From Nicotiana tabacum (Eukaryota > Streptophyta > Magnoliopsida > Solanales > Solanaceae): DNA of 64,000 bases. The DNA is taken from positions 72,201,190-72,265,189 of the forward strand of contig NC_134097.1 in the NCBI RefSeq assembly GCF_000715075.1, in the 5' to 3' direction. The translations under genes were made by a program, and so were the position numbers. Shown one piece after another: positions 56,655 through 64,000 of the stretch. The first letter of the stretch is position 1; the number at the start of each line of letters is the position of its first letter. The notes beneath the pieces are model-generated. The model saw only the letters and a list, made by a program, of their open reading frames with translations, did no database searches and had not been told where the DNA came from.

Positions 56655-59308
56655 TGTAAGCACGTGATTTTTGCCCTATATGAGAATTACTCCCAAAAAA
56701 TTCAAAAATAAAATAATTTTTCTTGGTGTGTAATTTTTGTGATATTTTGTGATATTTTGTGTAACTATTTGTATGTTTGTCTATGCATGTTTATTTGTTA
56801 AATTAATAAAAAATACAAAAATAGGCATCTTTTGCATTTTTAGCATTTAATGTCCAAATGAACAATTTTATGCTTAATTATTACTTAATTGTGCGTTAAT
56901 TGTTATTGGAAGTTAATTTGCGCTTTTATAACTTAATTTAGTTCTTAATAATAATTTAAGTACTTTTATAATTTAGTTTTAGAAAAATAAAAGAAGAAAA
57001 GAGAACAAAAATACAAAGAAAAATCGGATTGGGCCACTTCTTCAATTTCAAACCACAGGCCCAAATAATTGCCCAACTTTCCCCATGACCCGGTTCGCTT
57101 CAAACCGGGTCGACCCGGTCCGCTCCATTAACCCAACACCCCTTCTTCATTTTTGTCCAACACAAAACAAAACCAAAAAATAAAAAATAAAAGGTGAATT
57201 ATCACTATTAATAGTTTTATTTTTTGTTTTTTTATAAATATAAAAAATCCGAAAATATTTTATTTTATTTTATTTTTATTTTTTATTTTTTAAAAATATA
57301 TATATAATAATTTCGGGAATGATTTAAAAATAATAAGAAAAAAGGGAAGTATTGAATAAAAAAAAATATAAAAGTAAAAATAGTTGAAATTCTCTTCTTT
57401 TTTTTTTAAAAAAAAGTAAAAGAATGTAGAAAATTTAAAAAAATAAAAAGTTTTGTGGAAATTTTTAAAAAATTTAAAAGTAAAAGAAGGTTGGAATTAA
57501 AAAATAAATATAAAGGTATCTGAAAATTTAAAAAATTTAAAGTAATTGAAAGTAGTATTTTTAAAAGAAAAAGAAAAGATAGTGGTTTGTTTTTTAAAGA
57601 AAAGTTAAATAAAGTGAGATTCTCTTTTAAAAAAATAAAAAGTGGGATTTTAAATAAGATAAAGTAATTAAAGTTGGAATTTTAAAAATAAAAGTAAATA
57701 AAGGTGAGATTTCTTTTTCTAAAAAAATAAAAGCAATTTGTAAGTGGGATTTCTTTTAATTAAAAAAATAATAAAATAATAAAAAACAAATCTGAAAATT
57801 TCGAAAATTTTGCTATAAATAGAGGAAATTTAGGAAGAAGGTGGAAAAAAGAGGAAAAACTAGATAGAGAGAAGAAGAAAAGAGGGGGCGGAACTCTGGA
57901 TACACAGAATATACGAGGACAGAATTCATTTTGGAGAGAGTAAAAAAGATAGAAACAAATTTTCTGAAATATTGAGAGCGGAAGAACACCATAGAGAGTT
58001 CAAATCTAGAAAGAAAAAATAAAGAGAGATTTCCACACTATTTGTCTTCTCCATTTTTACTAGTTTTCTCCGTGTTGCTGGGATTTCTGGACTGAGGTGT
58101 TGAAGCTACTGTGTTGGGCTTTCTGCTGCTGTATGTTGCTGTGTTACATACTACTTTATTGATCTTCTTCTTCTTGTGCTGTCATTTCCAGGTACACATT
58201 TGTACACTCTCCGCTTGAAGCGAAATGAAATAATAATCAGGTTTTGTTCCTGTTGAATCCCTCCTGTTTAGATTTGTGTTTGAATATAATTTTCCTTTCT
58301 TTGTATAAAAATGTAGTCGATTAATTAATGAGTAATGGGCTTGCATATGTATAACTTCTTCATCTAATAATTTTAGTTTAAATTAATCAAATACTAGTTA
58401 ATTTGTTTTTGATATTATGGTGTGTCAATCTCATGTTCCAGTATTATTGAATAATAGAATATAGAATGAAAGCAATTTTTCTTTGTACAAACTCGATCGC
58501 AATTTTCCATTCACATTAGCCGTAAACTAATAACTAATAAGTTATTTTTTTTTCAGCATGTAATTAATTGAGAAATTTTCTTTTATTTTTAGAGACAAAC
58601 TTAATAGAAGAAATGTAGGCACTATAGGTTTATCTTTAAAAATAAGAATGAGAGGAGCCTCGCCAAATAAAAATACAAAATTGCGGGGCCCTCAGTAAAT
58701 ATTTGCTTTATATTGCTTAGACTTCGGGATGGACCGTTTAGCAAAATTCCACGGCCCTACCCAAAGTAGATGATACGCTAGTCGCTTTAGGCGCGTCTTT
58801 AATAATTTAATTTTCTTAAACTCGGGTGCACATTAATGTGACCCAAATCCAAATCTCAACGGAGTCAAAGTGTGTCGAAGACCATGGGTACATTGATTGT
58901 AACGCGGTTCGAGATACATTTTCGGAACGTTGCAATTCCTTGTAAAAAATAATAATAATAATTATGAAAGCGGTAAAAAGTTAAAATTTGCACATAAGTT
59001 CATATTTGTATAAAATCAGATAATCAAGCCGAATATAACAGTTGAGCGACCGTGCTAGAACCACGGAACTCGGGAATGCCTAACACCTTCTCCCGGGTTA
59101 ACAGAATTCCTTATCCGGATTTCTGGTACGCAGACTGTAATATGGAGTCATCCTTTTCCTCGATTCGGGATTAAAATTGGTGACTTGGGACACCCTAAAT
59201 CTCCCAAGTGGCGACTCTGAAATAAATAAACCAATCCCATTTCGATTGTCCTTTAATTGGAAAAAACTCCCTTGTACCCTCGCGGGTACGGAAAAATGAG
59301 GTGTGACA
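56655..59308 (+). repeat. E3 3' LTR, 2654 bp
   Basis: Near-identical to 44885-47559; lacks the 28-bp GAGAGAGCAGTATACACTCG segment of the 5' LTR. TATA box at 57814-57822. Primer-site-like 12-mer at 59209-59220. Followed by TSD GTAGT. Confidence 0.93.
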
Positions 59309-59312
59309 GTAG

Positions 59313-62104
59313 TGTGACGACCCGGCCAGTCATCTCATAAGTTACTGCTCCGTTTCCCCCATTTCTGCTTCTTATTGCTTTGTCTACCGATTCTATATGT
59401 GATCGGGTTGGTTGGCTCGGGTTCGGAAAGGATTTGGTAAGGTTTGAGACACTTAGTCTCTTCTGAGAAAGTTTAAGTTGGAAAAGTCAACCGGATATTG
59501 ACTTATGTGTTACAGGGATCAGATATGAGTTCCGATGGTTCAGATAGTTTTGGGAGGTGATTTGGGACTTAGGAGCGTGATCGGAATGTATTTTGGAGGT
59601 TCGGAGTAGATTTAGGCATGAATTGGCGAAGTTAAGATTTTGGCGATTTTCGTTGGTAGGAAGATTTTGATATAGGGGTCAAAATGGAATTTTGAGAGTT
59701 GTAGTAGTTTCGTTGTGTCATTTGGGATGTGTGTGCAAAATTTTAGGTCATTCGGACGTGGTTTGGTTGGGTTTTTGATCAAAAGCGGAATTCAGAAGAT
59801 TTTTAAAAACTTAGGCTTGAATCTGATATGTTTTGGTTGATTCGATGTTGTTTGAGGGTTTTGAATATTGGTACAAGTTTGAATAAGGTTTTAGAATATG
59901 TTTGTACTTTTGGTTGAGGTCCCGGGGGCCTCAGGGTGATTTCGGATGGTTGACGGAGAAGTTTGGAATTGTGGTGAGCTGCAGATTTTTCTGCTTCTGG
60001 TATTTTCGCACCTGCGGATTGGGGACCACAGGTGCGATGCCACAGAAGAGATGAAAGGTACTGCAGAAGCGGAAAATGGCTAGAAAGGGCAGGAACCGCA
60101 GATGCGATTGTGGGACCGCACCTGCGAAGGCGCAGGTGCGGAATGTTCATCGTAGATGCGATTTTAGCTCGTTAAGTGAAGAACCGTAGAAGTGGTTCGT
60201 TGATCGCAAATGCGGTACCGCAGAAGCAGGAATTGGGTCGCAGGTGCAAAATCCCTAGGCCAGAAAGTATAAATTGTTTCCTTCGCGATTTTTGAGCTAT
60301 TCCACCATTTTTAAGTCGGTTTTGGAGTTTTTTGGACGATTTTGAAGAAATATTTCAAGGGAACTTCACTGAGGTAAGGATTTTGGACCTAAAACTCGTT
60401 TCGATGGTATTATTTCACGGATTAGGCTTGTAATTAATGGAATTTAAGGATCAAAGTTTGGGGAAACTAGGGCTTGGAAAATTAGACCTTTGATAGAGTA
60501 TTTGAAGGACTATTTGAGGTCGGATTTCAGAACTTTTGATATGTATGAACTCTTGGGGAGATATGCAATCTATTGATGTAAAAATTATCAAATTTCGAGA
60601 CGTGGGCCCAGGGGTCGAGTTTTGGTAATTTCGGTATTTATGTTGTAAATTGATTATTTTTGCTTGGGCTTCGTTCCCTCAGCATATTTTGATGCCGTGA
60701 TTCTGATTTTGGTTAGATTCGATGCGAGCGGAGGCCGATTCGAGGGGAAAAGGCATAATGGGCTAGATTTGGACCGGATTGAGGTGAGTAATGATTGTAA
60801 ATGATGTTCTGAGGGTATGAAACCCCAGATTTGCATATCGTTATGCTATATTGAGGTGACGCACACGCTAGATAATGAGCGTGGGGTCGTGCACCGTTGG
60901 GGATTGTGACTTAGTCCGTCCCGAATGACTATTTTACCATGTATTTGACTGAAACTTATTTGTGAACATCATGTTTTGGGCTGAATGTCATATTTGGGCC
61001 TAGTACTAACTATTTGAACCCTTAGGGAATTTTTATTGATATTTCCTCACTTTTTGACTTTATACTTAAACTCAGTCCTGTTATATTCCACTATTTTCGT
61101 AACTCAGCCATGTTTTCTCTATTTTTAACACTTAAATGATCTTTAAATGATATTTTGGGCTGAGGATCATGTTTTACTGTTGCCCGATGGCTTGTGAGGA
61201 TTTTGACTGAGTAAGGTCGAGGGCCTATGTTGTGAGGAAACATTGACTATAATTATGAGGCCGAGGGCCTGAGATATGTACGCCACGAGGTGGCTTTTTG
61301 ATATGAGGCCGAGAGCCTAGTGATGATGTCACGAGATGGCTTGATATTGCGCTTGGGTCGTAAGGGTCCCCTCCAGGAGTCTGCACACCCCCAGTGAGCG
61401 TGGGTACCCATTGTGATGTGAGATATACCCCGAGGGGCTGGTATTGTTGACATTGTGCTCGAGGGGCAATCCTTTATGTGCTTATTTGTCTTATTTGTCT
61501 GTCATTTACCTGTTTAATTGTTGAATATGCATTTCTTGAAGTTTAAACTGAACTTATATGATTTTACATATCTTTACTGAATCATTGTTCTTACCTGTTT
61601 TACTGCTTCATTATAGCCTATAATGTGCCTTACGTGATTTCATGTTTTCAGTCTTTATTTATGATTATTACTCACTGAGTTGGAGTACTTACTTCACTTT
61701 CTGCACCGCGTGTGCAGATTTAGGCATTGCTGATCCTGCTAGTGCGAGTTAAGAGCTCCCGGCAGATTTCGGAGACCATGAGGTCGTTGCTTGGCGTCCG
61801 CAGTCCCGTATTTCTTCCCCTTTATCATTTCTATCTCTTTATCAAACACTTTGTAATAGCTTACAGACTTTTCATACTTGTATTAGGATTGATAGAGCTC
61901 ATGACTAGTGACACCCCGGTATCGGGTTGTGTGGGGTTATATTCCGCAAATTATGCTATTATCTGCTACTTTGAGATTCTATCTATTATGCTTTAGACTT
62001 ATTTCTTGTGGTTTAATTGCTAAAAATTGAAATGGAAAGTGTCGGCTGGCCTTGTCTTCACGAGAAGCGTCATCACAACCAGGTCTAGATTTAGGGTCGT
62101 GACA
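59313..62104 (+). repeat. E6 5' LTR, 2792 bp
   Basis: TGTGACGACCC at the start and GGGTCGTGACA at the end form an imperfect 11-bp terminal inverted repeat. No long ORF is shared with other parts. Two short CGCAGGTGCG-type repeats cluster at 60000-60250. The first T of this LTR is also the last base of the E3 target duplication. Confidence 0.85.
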
Positions 62105-62107
62105 AGT

Positions 62108-62119
62108 TGGTATCAGAGC
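62108..62119 (+). other. E6 primer binding site, initiator tRNA-Met type
   Basis: TGGTATCAGAGC 3 nt after the LTR end, the classical initiator-Met primer site of plant LTR retrotransposons. Confidence 0.9.
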
Positions 62120-62305
62120 CTAGGTTATATAGGTCTCACAAGTCATGAGTAGGTTTAGTAGAATCTCGTGGATCGGTATGAAGACGTCTGTATTTATCCT
62201 CGAGAAGCTGCAGAACCTTTAGGAAAAACTTCTTATTCTTGAGATTCTTGTCGTGCGAATTTTTTGATCCGAGTACTAAAATTCTGTCATTCTATTCTCT
62301 CACAG

Positions 62306-64000
62306 ATGGTGAGGACACGCGCTATCGGTCAGGATGGACGACCACTAGTACCACCAGCCATGGCCGATGATGCGGTCGAGGTAGGGGCAGGGGTGTAGCC
62401 CGCACAATAGCTAGGGCAGCACTTGCAGATCCACCAGTCGCCCCAGTTCAGGATCAGGTCCCAGTTATGGATGCTCCAACAGCACCAGCTCAAGCACCAG
62501 CTATGCCCATTGTGATTTCGAGTCTTCAGGAGGCCCTGGATCAGATTCTATCAGTATGCACTGGCCTAGCTCAGGCAGTTTCAGCCACTACAGCCGTAGC
62601 TACTTCTCAGGCCGGGGGAGGCAATCAGACTCCCGTTGCTCGCACACCTGAGCAGGTCGTGCAGGGACTTCAGACACCGGGGGCACATCCAGCCCAGCCG
62701 GTTGCAGCTGCTCAGGACTATGTAGTTCCTGCCATGCCAGAGGACGAGCAACATAGGTTGGAGAGGTTTGGTAGACTTCAGCCTCCGACCTTAAGTGGTG
62801 CAGAGGGCGAGGATGCCCAGGGTTTCTTAGATAAGTGTCAGAGGATGCTTTGTACAACAGGTATTCTATAGACCAACGGGGTTGCTTTCACTACTTATCA
62901 GTTTTTTGGAGCTGCTTTTACTTGGTGGGAGACTTTTGATAGGCGTAGGCCTGTTGGTGCAGCACCCCTTACCTGGCAGCAGTTCTCCATTCTCTTTTTG
63001 GAGAAGTATGTGCCGCAGTCTCGTAGAGAGGATCTACGCAGGCAGTTCAGGTGGTTGCGTCCGGGAGAGATGACTGTGACGTAGTATAAGATGAGGTTAT
63101 CCGAGTTAGCTCATCATGCTATTTGGTTGGTTCCGACAGAGAGAGAGAGGATTAAGAGGTTTGTTGATGGCCTCACTTATCAACTTCGTATTTTCATGAC
63201 TAGGGAGAGGGTGAATGGTGCTACTTTCGAGGAGGTTGTGGACATTGCTCGTGAGATTGAGTCTGTTCGTCACTAGGAGCGAGAGGAGAGGGAGGCCAAG
63301 AGGTGTCTAGGATCTGGTAGCTATAGTGGTGCTCCTTCGAGAGGTCAGTTTCAGCATGCAGAGGCCGTCCATTCAGGCATACTCAGCCAGCTCTCCCAAG
63401 TTATCGTGGGGCATCATCGGGTCATGGATCTCACAGTTCTCATCAGGACCAGTCCTCACTTAGTGCCCTTCCAGCTCAGAGTTCATCTCGTGCTCCATCA
63501 GTTTAGGGCTCTTCTATGTCGAGTGCATCTGCTAGTTATTCCAGTGCTAAGGGTTCCCTTCAGTCCTCTCCTCTAGTACCTGAGGGTTGCTATAAGTGTG
63601 GAGAGATGGGTCATATGTGGAGGTAGTGCCTTCGTTGTCTTGTGAGTTCATCTCAGCAAAGGGGTGAGTCATCGGCTTCAGCGCCAGTTACTTCATCATC
63701 ACCCACCCAGCCAGCTAGGGGTAGAGGTCACTCAGCTAGGGGTCGCCCTAGAGGGGGAGCTCGCTCAGGTGGCGGTCAGGTCCATTTCTATGCACTTCCA
63801 AATAAACCTGATGATATTGCTTCATATGTTGTTATCACAGGTACTGTATCAGTCTGCCACAAAGATGCCTCTATATTATTTGATCCTGGTTCCACCTTTT
63901 CTTATGTGTCATCATACTTTGCTCGCTATTTGGGTACATCCCGTGAGCTTCTTGCTTCACCTGTTCATGTATCTACCCCGGCCAATACTATTATTGTAGA
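62306..64000 (+). pseudogene. E6 gag and start of protease, decayed and incomplete
   Basis: Starts at ATG 62306 (Met-Val-Arg-Thr-Arg-Ala). A frameshift within 90 bp moves the frame; the main frame resumes before 62467. Parts: Ala/Pro/Gln-rich N-terminus; gag core (Phe-Leu-Asp-Lys-Cys-Gln-Arg-Met-Leu; Trp-Glu-Thr-Phe; Phe-Leu-Glu-Lys-Tyr-Val-Pro; Arg-Phe-Val-Asp-Gly-Leu); Ser/Gln-rich linker; zinc knuckle Cys-Tyr-Lys-Cys-Gly-Glu-Met-Gly-His-Met-Trp-Arg-stop-Cys (about 63586-63630); and protease start Ile-Leu-Phe-Asp-Pro-Gly-Ser-Thr (near 63875) at the edge. Stops at 62869, 63082 and 63274 look like GAG or CAG to TAG. A second frameshift is near 63360. Confidence 0.85.

Larger units (their letters stand above)
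44885..59308 (+). mobile_element. E3: complete non-autonomous Ogre-like LTR retrotransposon, TSD GTAGT
   Basis: 5' LTR 44885-47559, primer site 47564-47583, leader to 50385, gag 50386-52271, pol remnant 52584-53250, 3' region with several tandem arrays, PPT, 3' LTR 56655-59308. GTAGT lies on both sides (44880-44884 and 59309-59313). LTRs are very similar; the main difference is a 28-bp segment near 46125 missing from the 3' LTR. Protease, RT palm, RNase H and integrase core are deleted, so mobility would need enzymes in trans. Inserted at the left border of E6. Confidence 0.93.
59313..64000 (+). mobile_element. E6: chromovirus (Tekay/Del-like) LTR retrotransposon, continues past the window
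   Basis: LTR 59313-62104, primer site 62108-62119, gag from 62306, protease start near 63850. LTR start TGTGACGACCC and the initiator-Met primer site fit plant chromoviruses of the Tekay/Del type. Coding part has several C-to-T stops and at least two frameshifts. The 3' LTR, RT, integrase and chromodomain lie outside. Confidence 0.8.

Overview
This is plant nuclear DNA made almost entirely of nested transposable elements. I see no intact host gene, no tRNA or rRNA gene and no CRISPR array. The element families (Ogre-like Tat elements with a tRNA-Arg-type primer site, Tat elements with an antisense ORF, and a Tekay/Del-type chromovirus whose LTR starts TGTGACGACCC) suggest a dicot, most likely a Solanaceae species. 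That taxon call comes from recall of family appearance, not from a search.

Layout: (1) 1-16925, minus strand: element E1, an Ogre-like LTR retrotransposon with gag but almost no pol; its 3' LTR runs off the left window edge. (2) 16926-33887, plus strand: E2, an old Tat-lineage element into whose integrase E1 inserted. It appears as two head-to-tail units: INT / tandem repeat / antisense spliced ORF / LTR, then RT / RNase H / second RNase H / INT / tandem repeat / antisense ORF / LTR. A solo LTR (27295-30217, TSD CGCAT) interrupts the second antisense ORF. (3) 33888-37336: low-information DNA with E5, a minus-strand gypsy fragment (LTR, primer site, start of gag). (4) 37337-41109: E4, a minus-strand solo LTR of the E1 subfamily. 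(5) 41110-44884: a decayed Mutator-like transposase and its tail. (6) 44885-59308, plus strand: E3, a complete but pol-deleted Ogre-like element with both LTRs and a perfect TSD (GTAGT). (7) 59313-64000, plus strand: E6, a chromovirus 5' LTR, initiator-Met-type primer site and decayed gag with the start of protease; it continues past the window.

E1 and E3 are two members of one non-autonomous family. Each keeps LTRs, primer site, a long leader, gag and PPT, but each lost protease, RT, RNase H and most of integrase through a different deletion. They would depend on enzymes supplied in trans.

The most interesting signal is an RNA-like module of about 60-75 nt present four times in each of E1 and E3 (twice in the leader, twice downstream of pol). 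In all eight copies two helices interleave as a pseudoknot, with two hairpins inserted. The helices differ in sequence between copies but keep pairing by compensatory changes. A second RNA-like signal is a tandem-duplicated leader block with two adjacent GNRA-tetraloop hairpins. Both are candidates for cis-acting elements retained in otherwise gutted elements.
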